Shown in pieces: positions 1 through 12,700 of a stretch of DNA of 64,000 nucleotides (positions are counted from its first letter, which is position 1; the number at the start of each line of letters is the position of its first letter). Source of the stretch: Embiotoca jacksoni (lineage: Eukaryota; Chordata; Actinopteri; Embiotocidae); NCBI GenBank assembly GCA_022577435.1, contig JAKOON010000006.1, positions 5,950,001-6,014,000 on the forward strand, read 5' to 3'. The position numbers and the translations under genes were made by a program. The notes under the pieces were generated by a model, which saw only the letters and a list, made by a program, of their open reading frames with translations, ran no database searches and had not been told where the DNA came from.

Positions 1-1118
1 ATTCGAACAACGCAGTAGTGTATCGCTGCTCGGAAGGAGGCAAATTTAATTTGATGGTTCAGAGCAAGGAATGAAAGCTGAGGACGAGGTAATCATTTTG
101 ATGCAATCACAATTATGTTAAAAGACACCGTCCCCATCTTTTCCCCACTCCTCTTGGCTCATCTCATCGAAGGCAGCAGCGGCAGCAGCAGAGGAATAAA
201 AGGAAGACCATCTAGAACTCGTACTTGTGCTGGCAGGCTTTCCCCAAGCTCAGTTACATTACCCGAGTCACAGTAGATCTTGTATTTCTTTATACCAAAA
301 AGGTCTATGTGTCCTTTGCTGCTGTTCGCTGCTGATGCCTTTATGTGACACTTCAAATGAGTGGGAGAGAGCAGGAAAGACCAACAGAGTCATAATGCAA
401 AAAAGGCTGGATCAGGTGCTTTCTGCTTTTGACTGCACTAAGATAAAGAGGCTCAAAGTGGGAAAGTGACAGCGAGACAAAGAGAGGATGTTAGAAAATG
501 CACTGCAGTTACCTGACGAGAGTGGAAGTCAGTCTATTTTCCTGCTTGTGAATAAATGCTCTCTGAGCGTAACCACACAATTCTACATGCAGGACTGTCG
601 CAATCATGAAATTTCCGCTTACAATTAATTGTCATCCAAATAATTCAGATTTAATTGTCTTACATTTTATGCTACTTCTATAGTATAAGCCCAATCATAG
701 TTTAATAAGACACCTAATGAAAAAGAAGAGGAGCCATTTATTGGCACTAAACATTGGAATATATATACAAGTAAAACATTTATATATATATATATATATA
801 TATGTATCCTTTAGACTTCGTAAACAACATTACACAGGACAGATACGACAAAAATAACAACTTAAATATACAAAGCCTATTACTGAAATATAAAAAGTAA
901 TTACTGGTAATGACGGGTACCAATAATCAACATAAACAATGTACTAAAATGGAGATGGAAATATGATATCTGATAATTATATCCACCTGATGAATGGAAA
1001 TGATTCCATCTATTATGCAGAATAATTGCAGTCATCTTAAATTATTGCAATCAGACAATTTTCTATAATTGTAACAGGGCTATGTAAATGTGAGTGGCAC
1101 AGCTTACATGAAGCAGGC

Positions 1119-1154
<36 letters not shown>

Positions 1155-4100
1155 ATAAAAATTGTATAACTTAAAAACATTGATGTGTCAATATTTTCTA
1201 CAATAAATTCATACCTCTACTGCTACACTGGCATATTTAGAGTTCTTTGAGTCTTATAGGATTGCTACACTGTGTATGTGCGCTCTGACCTAAAAACCTA
1301 AGCGCGTGTGTGTTACAGTGCATCTTTACCCACATTCCCGTAGGGCCTTGACTCCATCTGTCCTCCCACTGAGTTCTGATTGCCAAATAAAGACGTTCAT
1401 TGCAACATGACATGGCTATCCCTACATAGCAAATTTAAAGGTGGCCATCCTCAAATGCTATGCTGCCTTTACCAAAACCTGAACATGTTTGCAGTAATAG
1501 AAACTATTTCAAGAGCATTAAATTGATTACTGCCAGCTAACGTTGGGAGAGTGGAATCAGTGCAAAGGAGCACACACGGCCAAGCAGAGTGACACACCAG
1601 CTAATTAGTATTGGCCATTAAAAACATAATTACTTAAAATGATCTGAAAATGTTGACTCAGGTTTGAAATGAATCCTTTCCCCATCATTATAATAAAAGC
1701 CCTTCCAAATTATTTTATGAGGCGCTCTTAAAGGTAAAAGGTAGACAGGGGGACTAATGTCACCTCTGTTATATGTCAAACAACACTGAAATGAGGTGAA
1801 TCTGAACTGATGCTGACCTCCCTTTTCTCTCTTAATAGATCTTGTACCTCGGTGTCCAAAGCTGACTTATTCCAAAATAATGCTGGGTGTCAGTTCAAAA
1901 AGAAAAGTCTAGATGAGGTCATTGCCTCTCTCCATCTTATTCATAAGCTGCCCTTTCACTCCAGCTATAGACCTGTCTCTGTGCCCAGCATTTAAAAGTC
2001 TTGTCTAACCTTTCGTGTCAGGAAGTGTACACGTTCAGGGGCTGTTGAAGTGATGTGCTCAACATCCTTGTCATTTCTATTTCAGCAGCATGAGAGCTCC
2101 AATCACAGACATCAAGAGATCTCACAAGGTTCCTTTTCTAATTACACATGGAAAAGAAAAGACATATCGGGCAATTTATACTCCCAATGCTTTTACAGAT
2201 GATTGCGCATTTTTTGCAATAAAATAAAGTCGATGAAAAGGTCTATATTCTTTTAATCAATCGACTTAAAAATACTTGTCCACAGTGTGATGTAGGGATT
2301 AATTGTGAGTCTGATATAAATCAGTGTCACACATTTGTATTTCTGTGTGACTAAATGTCCTGTAATGCCTGGAATGAAAAAGGCTGTAAATACCAGTGGT
2401 CGCAGAGGAGACACAGTTAAAACCAATATTCAGATCCGTTTGGTAGAGAGAACAACTAGCCCACTCGCTCATACCCATTAACGGAGCAGCCCCACACTAC
2501 AGCTGGAAAGACTGAGAAATGCTCTAGTATTTAAAAATAAAAGCTGTTTATCTGTATATTTGTCACAGTCAGGTCTGCCATTCATGCATCAAACCACTGC
2601 AGAAGAATCAAAGGCTGAGAAACAGATCAAAGCTGACGTAGCACAGAGAGCAGCTCCCCAACAACAAATAAACGCCATCATCCAACTTAGCAGCAGCATC
2701 CAAAGGAGCTCCATCACTAAACACAAAGCAGGCATGCGTGTGTGTACTCATGGTTTGGTGTGGATGTAACAGAGGTTAAAACAGTCAGTGCATTGCAATA
2801 ACATGTACACTGCAAATTGAATGAATTTTCTTTGTTTATGTGGGTTCGTGTTTCACTGCTAAACACACCCTCATATAAAGATGCCAATGCAGAAAACACA
2901 AAGCCCATGCACGGTCATGCACACACACAAAATCCTGTGAAATCCATGCCTCATATATCAGTATATCAGTTCATTACTATTCTGAGAGGACCTGCTCATA
3001 GTCTGTGTCTGCTCGGTGCTAAGTTAGGAATTAAACATGCACCAGCTTCAGGCGAGCACAGAGGGCTAAGAAAAGGGCAATTTGTCTCATTTAACTGCTG
3101 CCTGCCGAATGGAATCTAATTATGCACGTCTTTTGTTTTTCTAAAAGGGCTCATGCTGTTTTACATGAAAACAGAGTCGATATGATGACTGCAGGCTGTG
3201 GCCTTGTGTAATACACTAGGAAAGCAGGGTCAAAAGAAACCAGGATGCAGCTCTTCTTTAGTGTTTAATCGCTTAGCTCTAGCTAGCGTTCAGTAATGCA
3301 TCTAATATGATGCTGTCTATGTCTCACCCTGCTGGTCTGACATCGCTCCACACTGCAGCAGCATGCAGTCCCAATGTAGGGTACTTGTAATTCCCCATTA
3401 GTACCACAAGATGTCACTCACACACTGTACACTAGGAAAAATACAAAGAGCACTGTGAAATGTCGCATTTTGTTCAACGTGCTTTAAAAAAGCATGTAAG
3501 TTCATACTTAATAGAGTAAGACAGGGGAAAGATTAATATCGCAAAAGAACAAAGGGGAATATTGCATCAAAGTGAAGAAGAATGGTATTGTGATCATGGC
3601 TTAAACTAAACTACTGCAGTTATATTAATAAATGTGAGTTTTAACAGTTAAAATAGAGTATAAAGCATCTTTTCAGAGTTTATAAAGATAGCTCGTGTCT
3701 TTTGAATGTTTCTGCATATGTATCTCACTGATCACACCATTACATTATGGTAATAGATACAACATTATTTACCTCTTCTATCTATATAAATTTAGTTTAG
3801 AGAATTCAAATTATATGTTTCCTTTCATAGAGCAAAATCAGTTTTCACATTGTGTCACACTCTTGTAATCCATATCAAAACAATCATGCATTAAACTTAA
3901 GATGACATGAAGAAAATTACCTCAAAGAAAAAGTCCTCTGTCATCTGCAATTACAGATGCAATCAGAGCATTTGTTGCTGCGAATTTCAGTCATTTAAAG
4001 GTTAACAACTCAAATCTTAACAACTTCTACTTTGTTGTACTTGACAATTTGTACATTTGATCTTTACTTTATCCAACATGAATATTGTTTCCAATCTAAC

Positions 4101-6529
4101 TAGTGCTATTCAAATAAAGGCTACTTTAAAATAAAATTGTGATATCAAAAGCCCAACACTTTAATGAAACTAAAAATGCCTTTAACATCACATGACCAAG
4201 GCTCCCAACCAGTGAAACTCCAAAGTGCTTTAACCTTTTAAAAACACACCTATTTTTTTGGCCTCTGCTCAAAAATTGCATCCCCATAATAAAAAGAGTA
4301 TATCTCTGCAACCACAATAAAAAAAATTATTAAAAAAAATATTTGTAATAATAAAGAGAACCCTTGTGAGATTTGTTCAGATGTGTAAATATCAGTATAT
4401 ATGTCTATAATGTAATAATAGTTTTGCTAAGTCTTCTCCCTGGCCACCAATTGGGGGCCTCTAGGGCTTAAAGGGTTAATAGATTTATTCTAGTGTAAAT
4501 ACATTTAAGTATAACTTAAAAGCATAATATTGAGTATCTTATTGTTTGGTATCTTTGTCTGATTCTGCATAACTGTGGCGATGGCAAAAAAGACTGTGGC
4601 AGCTTGAAAATCGTTTAGCATCAAGTAAAAGGTTAAAAACAGAGAGGAGAAAAAAAATATAGAAATCGCAATACCTAATCATGTCTATTACGTTAAAAGA
4701 ACTGGGTAAAGTACAGATGTTTTCCAGTAAGCACATTGGGTGACATTTGTACATCTTTACCAATAAGAACTTGATCTGTAACAAAAAGCTAATCAGACTA
4801 GACAGATACAGATCAGATCAGTTTAACAAAACCATAAAAATATTGATTCCAGAAAGGGAGGTTTCTGTGTCAAGCAAGTAATATGATTTAGTGGAAAAAG
4901 GATATTAAACGAGCACCAAAAAAAAAGTCTAACTCAGGAAGAGACCGTCTATGATCTCACATCCTCAAGTCCAGGCTGCCTCATACACTGCTCCTTCTTT
5001 ATATCAGACAATCTTTAGTTCATCTTTGCAATCCTGGTTCTCACTTAAGTTTTGAACTTCTCACATTAGTCCTCATTTAACATTTCTAATAAATGGCGCT
5101 TTGTCTTTCAAACACATTTCTCTGGACCTTTGATTATCTTGGATGTGCGGGGTCATACTTATTTGCTTCGCCGGTTTATCAGTAGAACAAAAAAGATTTT
5201 TAAAAATTAGTCATGACAGCAAAAGGTGATGCGGTTTCTTCTGCTTCAGCTGGACTAAATGAATTATCACTTGGGTCCAGCAGGAGTGTCTTCTAATGAG
5301 GCAAGATAGTCACTTTGGGGGCAGTAAAAAGGTTTTAAATTTATAAGCTTCGTTGGATAATAAGCTCCTCAAGACTTTAGTGAGTGAAAAAACAATGCTT
5401 TACACTATAGAACGCAGCCTGTAAAAATCTGGTATGCAGCTAATTGGAAATAAACAGCATTCACTGATAGTAAAGACAGTTAGTTAGCTGCTTGTATTTG
5501 TAAGTCTGTAAAAATGATCGTCCTCGCCGTTTCTGTAAACTGTAATAAATTGTAACATACTGATATAATGTTGGGAATCTTAAAGGAAAAGATGCAGCAA
5601 TCATTTAAAGTTGTTTCTGTGTGTGTCAGCTTAATGTCTTAAATCTATATGCAAATTCAGTCTGGGCCTCATCTGTCATGGCATCAGCCAAAGGGCAAAT
5701 TTATGCCTTAGAAAATTTAAATCAAAGCACAACTGATACCAAGGTCTTTAAACTGGCCAAACACTGCTGGTTCTCTTTGGTACCTGAAACATTTCATCAG
5801 AACGCGTTTCAATAAAGATGTTTGTAAAGAAAATGGCGGGGGCTGATCCACATTCAAGACCAAGGAGACACAATCTACTTAATAGCAATAAGGGCTGTCA
5901 GTGCTGTACACTTCATTAGTTTACTGTCAGTCTGTGGCCACTAGATGGCAGCAGAGAATAATAATGTTTAGAGAGAAAAGTCCCTTTGGGCACAAACGGA
6001 GTTTGACTGTTGCGTGGCAAAAATGTAAATAAAGACAAGTTACCATCTCAGTGTTGAGAGGTAGTAAAATAACACTTAAACCATCATATGAACATAAACA
6101 CACACAACTTAGGAAGAGTGTTTGCAAGAGATGGAGACAGACATCTAGATACACTAGAAATGAATTGTTATTCAAATATTAAGAGACACAGCAAACTTCA
6201 AGCATTAAAGTCTTTGAAACAAGATTGACTCAAATAACCAACGTTGATGTGGGTTTCTTTGTTATCGTGAGAAAAGGAGAGCTATACACCTTAATTATCA
6301 GACCGACAAGTGTCCGATTATATTAATACTGTATACCAAGCTTCACTGTTCTCTCTGTCTCTCAAAGAAGCTCATATCTCAGTGAGCTTCACGATATATT
6401 GAAATGTAGGTGTGTTTATGGCCATGAAGTGGTCATTAACATGCTCTAAAACTTTCTGAATGAAAGAATCTGAATTATTTGTGCTAAGTGTAGTATCTTG
6501 AAAAAAGAAGAGAATGCTCGCTGACTTAC
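1..6529 (-). other. ctnna2: Intron 6 of ctnna2 (partial)
   Basis: No coding exon was recognised on either strand. It contains (TA)n runs at 781-803 and 1122-1150 and a CTCF motif at 5938, and otherwise unremarkable AT-rich DNA. In mammals LRRTM1 is nested in a later large intron of this gene; nothing like an LRR gene is seen here. Confidence 0.9.
5938..5952 (+). promoter_or_regulatory. CTCF-binding motif (forward)
   Basis: CCACTAGATGGCAGC matches every position of the vertebrate CTCF core (CCASYAGRKGGCRS). It lies in intron 6 about 580 bp downstream of exon 6 in transcript order. Occupancy is not knowable from sequence. Confidence 0.6.
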
Positions 6530-6796
6530 ATCGAATTCATTGAGGGCAGCAGCCAGTTCTCCAATACCAGCATGGCCATGCTTCTCGTCAGTGGGCGAGG
6601 TGGCCTGGGCAGCACTGGAAATGCCTCCTATGGCCTCCTGGACCTGCTTGAACACGTAGTCCCGGTTGGCACGTGTGGCGGCCACGTCTGGGTGGCGTAG
6701 GAAGGCCTGGGAGGCCGTGTACAGCATGGTGGCGTTTTTCTTAAGGGCCCCACGTGCAGCTGCCATCTCATCTCGACACTGGGGGTCTTTCAGTTC
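6530..6796 (-). CDS. ctnna2: ctnna2 coding exon 6 (residues 196-284)
   Basis: This exon has 89 whole codons, phase 0 at both ends, running from ELKDPQCRDE to LAAALNEFD. It is bounded by acceptor CCCCCTCAG|GAACTG and donor GAT|GTAAGT. Alpha-catenins are cytoplasmic adaptors that link the cadherin/beta-catenin complex to actin. The exon covers the end of the N domain and the linker into the M (vinculin-binding) domain. RGALKKNATM, FLRHPDVAATRANRDYVFKQ and ATSPTDE are features of the alpha-2 (neural) paralogue; alpha-1 differs at these positions. Relative to the mammalian protein I recall, the changes are conservative (AGISN to GGISS) with a slight rearrangement around EKHGHAG. The next exon, expected to begin with NK and continue into M1, is not found in positions 1-6529, so the gene continues beyond the window. 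Paralogue assignment is confident; it rests on recalled family sequence rather than a search. Confidence 0.97.
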
Positions 6797-7931
6797 CTGA
6801 GGGGGTGACAAAGGTTCTCTGGTAAGCACTAACCATCACTTGTTGAAACCCTACTCAATACATGTAAAGGCAGAACTGTGTATTTTTTCAAAATGTTGGA
6901 GCATTGCTTCAAGAGTTAAAAAGGCACATGGTCATTCACAACAGAACAGAAAAACAAACATGTCCCAATTCAAGAAATCTGATGTAAAAAAAGAAAAAGA
7001 CAAAGTCATGTCCCATCTGATGAATTGCTGTTGTTCCAACCACACAGTTAAGGCAGTGTCAGCAGATCAGCAACCGTGGAGCTGGAGAGAATTCAGTTCT
7101 GTGTTTTGCTCTGGGACAAGTCGCCAGCGTGGATGCTTGCCAATATGACACTTATAGGAAAAATCCTCCAAAAGCCTTTTGTCATACTGGGGGCAACATT
7201 TAAAAACACTTTGATGTGTTCTTCTCCAGGGTCACACTGGCACTGATGTGGATATTTTGCTCACTATACATTCCAGCTAAAACTGATCATATACAGTAAT
7301 AAACAGCACCATTTAAAGTGTTATGAAGTACACTTAACTCAGGTCAGAGATGAGTTTTTTTAAAATTGTATATAACTATCACTGGACTGTCTAAACATAA
7401 CTTTACAATGATTAATAATACACTGCATAAAAAAAATGTGTTTGCTTCTTGTTAAGATAACCTAATTCGCTGACAGAAAAGAATTTAATCTTCTTTCATT
7501 TTTATCCCATGATGTTCCATCACACCATAATTGCAAAGTGTGTCTATTAAAGCTCGTTTAATGGGATGATGCCCGTTATGTAAAACAGATTAAACTGCTT
7601 CAACTGTGGAGTGTTAATGTCAGAATCTGACAACCAACAACTCATGCTGGTAAGGGACTGATTTTGTGTCAATCAAGACTCTAATGGTTACAAATCAGAT
7701 TATGGCTAAATTTGTTTTTAAAACATTTGCGAGCAGATTGGTTAAAACTTTGTTGAGTTTCGTGTGTTTACATGCAGCAGCTTAAACTACAACAGTTGAT
7801 CATTTATCAACAGCTTTTCACAAACTACAAATCTTTAGAAATCACTAAAACAGACAAAGCCAGAATAGATACTTCCCCCAGGAGTCATTGGTTTCTGAAC
7901 AGACAGCACATGAGAAAGAGTGTCTGGTTAC
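6797..7931 (-). other. ctnna2: Intron 5 of ctnna2
   Basis: A short intron with GT-AG ends. Nothing else was recognised. Confidence 0.95.
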
Positions 7932-8051
7932 CTGCTGTCTCCGAGCTGCCACGTAGTTAAGCTTCACCATCTCTTTCCCAAACTCCTTAAAGCGGTTGGC
8001 CAGATCCTGCTCATTGGTGGCATTCTTCACTCCCTCCAGGGCCTCCTCCAC
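7932..8051 (-). CDS. ctnna2: ctnna2 coding exon 5 (residues 156-195)
   Basis: This exon has 40 whole codons, VEEALEGVKN to LNYVAARRQQ, phase 0 at both ends. It joins the preceding HLKI and the following ELKDP exactly as the family requires. It encodes helices of the second half of the N domain, the region engaged in beta-catenin binding and homodimerisation. The donor is CAG|GTAACC. The acceptor is odd: TGATAG|GTGGAG, with no polypyrimidine tract and instead 31 uninterrupted TG units (minus strand) immediately upstream. Because the exon is a multiple of three with symmetric phase, skipping it would remove 40 residues without shifting the frame. NATNEQDLANRFKEFGKEMVKLNYVAARRQQ matches alpha-2. 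Whether the exon is constitutively included cannot be read from DNA. Confidence 0.96.
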
Positions 8052-8054
8052 CTA

Positions 8055-8055
<1 letters not shown>

Positions 8056-8117
<62 letters not shown>
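8056..8117 (+). repeat. (CA)31 microsatellite abutting exon-5 acceptor
   Basis: There are 31 uninterrupted CA units; in the ctnna2 transcript this is (UG)31. Only AUAG separates it from the first base of exon 5. It replaces the polypyrimidine tract. Confidence 0.98.
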
Positions 8118-8119
<2 letters not shown>

Positions 8120-8221
8120 TACATACAGAATATTTCAAAAACTCTGTGGATACACCTGTAAGTCTACAGGGTCTTAAACTCTGCAAGTAACAAACTCTGA
8201 GCCCCATTGGTTACATCATAT

Positions 8222-8317
8222 TTATATATAAAATATAATATTATATAATATTATATAATATTATATTATATTATATTATATTATATTATATTATATTATA
8301 TTATATTATATTATATA
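8222..8317. repeat. AT-rich (ATATT/TTATA)n microsatellite
   Basis: About 95 bp of ATATT-like units with period shifts, all A and T. It lies about 170 bp upstream of the exon-5 acceptor in transcript direction, so the 3' end of intron 4 carries two expanded repeats. Confidence 0.95.
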
Positions 8318-9553
8318 TTTTAAATCTGGTGTCTGGTGAGACATCCCCACACTGGCTGGATGAATGCATAGTGGGCATGCTCTATGAACAGAACATGTAC
8401 ACCAGACTACACCAGCCAAGCTGGCTAGCTACCAGTTTAGCCCCAATGGTAATCTAAAAGGCATAAAATAGTTCTGTATTGAGGCTCTTCCAGACTTTCT
8501 ACACGTTATCAGACCGAATGCATCAACATGTGGATGAAACAAGTCATAGTAGCAGATGAGGGAGACAAAGGTTCTGCACTGCAGGTTTAAGTAATGTCAA
8601 ATAAAACCACTAAATCAAGTAAAACAATAATACAACACTTAGATTTTAAAAAAAGTTTTTTGTTTTTTTTTTCAAAATATTTCTAACATCTAATGTTTTT
8701 TCTCATTGTTACCAGGTTTGAAATGACAATGACTGTTGAGTTGTGCCATTTTAGTAAATCATATTTCAACAATCTCAATCCATTTTGTGGCTACGTTCTG
8801 ATTATAAACTCCTTTTTATCAGTAATGAAAGTGTTGCAGAAGATGTAATGAAAAGAGAGAAGAGCAAGAGATAACTTTTAAGTGGTCTTTGATGGCAGGG
8901 CTTATACAGGCTTGAGTTAAGCCCCTCTGTGGGCCTCGAGAATGAATCTGGAAAAAAAGAACTGCGGAGTGTGTTCATTTGCAAGAAAGTTACAAAAGGA
9001 GTGTCTGAAGGAGCATGCAGGCATGAGTTTGTTCAGATTATACCAAATGCATTTCATTCTTTCGAGCACCCTGCATTAGCTCCTCTTACAAAGCCCCGAG
9101 CTACTGTCAAAATAAGCGACAAACAAACCTGCCCTGAAATGATTGAAGTGAGTGAGTGTGCAGTTCATCACACCAGCGTGCTATGTAGTATGGTGCGTGT
9201 TGCCAGGATTCTCCTCCATGCCTCATCTATATGCTAATGTGTGCAGAGGTTGTGATAAAGCCCTACATTGCTTGTACGGGTGACACACTACCAGGAAGTA
9301 ATTTCATGTACAACTGACCACCTTCAAGTACACTCTGCAACATTTGCAAAAATATTTGGGGAGTCTGTCATTTTTAAAATTCTAAGTTCAAGTTCTGACT
9401 GCAACCCGAACACGACGTAACCTCACACAAACCCAACACTGTGATCTCACAGTCAAGAGGTCAGAGGGTTAAATAACACGTATTGCCGAGTTGCATTTCA
9501 ACAAAATCACTTTGTTAAGTGCTCACATCACAGAGGGTCATGAGTGTACTTAC

Positions 9554-9720
9554 AATTTTGAGGTGGGCCAGCAGCCGCATGACATCAGCCATGTCGGCGA
9601 GGATGAGCAGGCGGGTGACAGCAGACAGCAGGGCGCGAGCGGCCCTCACCATGGTGCCACGTTTCACAGAGGAACACGGGTCATCGGCAAACTCTGAGGA
9701 GGCAATACGCATCGTCTCTC
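9554..9720 (-). CDS. ctnna2: ctnna2 coding exon 4 (residues 100-155)
   Basis: The exon is 167 nt: two bases completing Gly100, then 55 codons from ETMRIASSEF to RLLAHLKI. It has a strong acceptor with a long pyrimidine tract (CTTCCCTCCTGCAG|GAGAGA) and a consensus donor (ATT|GTAAGT). It encodes the part of the N domain with the highly conserved ADDPCSSVKRGTMVRAARAL block followed by LSAVTRLLILADMADV. This block lies in the four-helix bundle used for beta-catenin binding and dimerisation. GETMRIASSEF and MADVMRLL are alpha-2-like; alpha-1 has MKAAAGEF and YKLL at these places. The entry phase (2 bases of a split codon) matches the single G left by exon 3, which independently confirms both junctions. 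Confidence 0.97.
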
Positions 9721-12700
9721 CTGCAGGAGGGAAGGAAGAAAGCAGTAAGTGGAGTAGACAGTGTATCACAATTTTCCTTTTTAATAGAGCTTAAAAGTTA
9801 GGGCTGACCAAGGTGACCCTGAAGCATCCCTTAGTTATGCTGCTATGAGCTCCTCTCCTCTACTCTCTCTTTTACACTCTACATTCTTATGCCCCGATTG
9901 TACGTCTTCAACTTTGTGTCCGCTCTCTCCTCGCGCCTTCCTGCAGGTATCTCAGCATGTTTCTGATCTGCAGTTCGTGGCCCCACCAACGTGTCCAGTG
10001 TTAGTTGTCTCTCTATGCTGTTCTTTTCTAACTGCTCTCCCCTCACCCCAAGTGGCCAAAGGCAGATGGCTGCCCACCTCTGAGCCTGGTTCTGTCGGAG
10101 GGTTTCTTCCTGTTAAAAGGAGGGTTTTTTTTTCCTTTCAACTGTCGCTCATGTGGAAATTGTTCGGTTCCTCTCAAAGACTTTACCATGTTCAGTGCCC
10201 TGAGATGACTTTTGTTGTTGGCGCTATATTACATATCGACAGGGATCCGAGTTAGGCTGTTTAATGATTTGTGTTCATGTCAAAAAAAAATACTATCAGC
10301 TCACACAGTGAATTTAGCAAGTTTTCTTTTACCTTTTGCAAACGTTATTGTAGATTAATTATACATTGATAACATTTTTGAAAAACAAAGTTCCGTTGAT
10401 CATTCTTTCCATATACAAATAAATCTACAACACAATAAAGTATGCAAGAAAGAAAGGGGTTTGACTTCTTGCTGATTCCACTGTATATCTATTTTTGGAA
10501 AAACACACAATCTAGTCTTAAACTTATTTATGTGTTGCCTGTTAGAAAACAGGTGGCTCAAATCATCCTGACTGGTGAACTGTTGTCCTACAAAATGTGC
10601 TCCAAAGTGGTATCGGTTATGACCTTCCTTCAACCAATTCACCGATGATCAAGTAAAAACAAATCAAAACAAACTGCATAAAATACAAAAATATTGTGTA
10701 AATGTGTGTTTTTTTATTTTTTTATTATTTGTTTAAGGAAGCTGAAATGCCTCTATTTATTTACCAGCCAAGTTTTAATTTGGTGATAATATGCAACCAG
10801 TAGTGAGGAAAAAAGGTGACTTTGTTCCTCCAGCTGGGTCAGTCGCAAAGTAACAGCAGGTCAACACTGGCAGGTTGTTCTCTTGGCATAAATTATAGTT
10901 ATTGCGTAAATAAATCCCTACGGTGATGTGCAAGAATCATAATCAGATATAAATACAGCCCACACATCCTGACATACAGGTAGTCAGACTAAAAAAAAAC
11001 ACACACACGCACAACTGCAAACAAGTTCATGAACAGTTGCTGGTAGTGCCGTAAGTGTGTCTGGCCCTGTGATGAAGTGTGAAGAGTGTCAGTGCAGAGG
11101 GTCTGATTACTGAACCCCCACATCTGGTCTGAAATCAGAATCTCTAATTTAATCATGACAAGATAAAGCGCTCTGAAAAGATGAGGTCACAATGACTGCG
11201 CTCTCATGAAGTGATGACAAGATTTAAGGGCATTTTAAAATTCACGATGATTTTAACGAGGCGGATGATACCACTCGGAGGGGGACACTCCTTGCTGCTC
11301 GCTAAAGGTCTCTCTAAAAATGGGAGAGCCTGCTGGTTACAGTCAACACGGCTATATTCCCATGCTCATAAGTTTAATATTATCACTATAAACCATTTCC
11401 CCTAATGACCTGACATGCACTTATAGCCAAGTTAGCAAAGAAGAGGAGTCTATAGTGAGAATTACGAGTGTCCATTAGCAGTACACCTCTGCGCTGGAGA
11501 GATTTTGAGCACGCCCATCTTTTAATACTGTCGGTAAAAGTTTAGGTGATGTGGAGTATTAACTTTCATGTCCTATTCTTGTGTTAGAGGGTCCAAAGAG
11601 TCAGATAGGGCTGTGCAATGTTCCAGTGTAACGCAAACGGAAAAAGCTGATGTATTAGTTCAAAACTAATGCCTAAAAAGTGGAAAGATGGATTTTGTCC
11701 TTTTTTGATGTCAGCTGCAGTGATGACCTGTACGGCTACAGTCTATTTCACACCTCAGAAGAGCTGTGTGTGTCAAAGCAGTCAAGTCACTATTCAACAG
11801 CGCCAGCGGCCAAGCGGAGCTGACACTGCAGGATGAGGAACACGGCTGCAGCACAACATACGCCGAGCTCTATTTGCTCTTTCTGCTGATGTAGTTACTG
11901 AACAGGGAATCAAATTCCATTCTGGGGACAAACATTTGATTCACATAAAGGCTCACTGACTTGCCCTCGACACAGAAAAATAAACTTTGGAGAACCACAA
12001 ACAACTGTGACTTTCTTCCATTTGAGTCAAGAGTTCGCCGACAGATTGAGCACAGCTTGTTGTTGAAGAGCGGCACTGAATCCACGCAGAGGTTCCACTG
12101 TTAAGAGACCGATATCCAAATTGTTGCTAATGAGAATGGGCATTCATAATCATGTCTTAAAATTCAGCAAGCATCCTCGTCTCCACAGACAGTCGCAGCT
12201 TTAACGATGCATGACTTTAGGGTAAACAACTCCAGAACTCGACTCATCGTGAGACAGCATGCACCAAGTGAAGCCGGAAACTAACGGCTACTAATCTGTT
12301 TTATTTCATGGATTTTCTTTAATTCTACATCCCACTAAAAGTTTTGCAGACATTTGACATGTTCTGAAGTTCAGAGCACTTAATACTTTTCTCAAACATT
12401 GCAGTTTTATATCAATTACTCTCCTCCTGCAGAATTTGTCAGAAAAAACGTCACACTTTCACAGAAAATGGTGTCAGCGGGGCAACTAATTTAAATTAGA
12501 ATGATACTGAGCTGTATCTGTATAAATCTTCATCTACTTCTTAATTCAGTATATCCCAAACAAAAAGCCATAGCAAATGCACACAGTTCCTTAAACATGA
12601 GGCGCTCATTAAGATTGCCACGACTATCACCTTAATATGTTGGCATCTTTGCCTTTATTTGACAGTAGTTGTAGATAACAGCAGGAGTTTGACAGAGTCC

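Larger units (their letters stand above)
8052..9553 (-). other. ctnna2: Intron 4 of ctnna2
   Basis: Its 3' end in transcript direction carries the (UG)31 tract and an AT microsatellite. The remainder shows no recognised element. Confidence 0.95.

Noticed and set aside
1..6529. Possible ctnna2 exon 7 or a nested LRRTM-type gene
   Set aside because: I looked for an alpha-catenin continuation beginning NK… and for leucine-rich repeats; neither is present on either strand.
9845..10255. 136-codon plus-strand ORF
   Set aside because: It lies entirely within a decayed interspersed repeat and has no protein family features.
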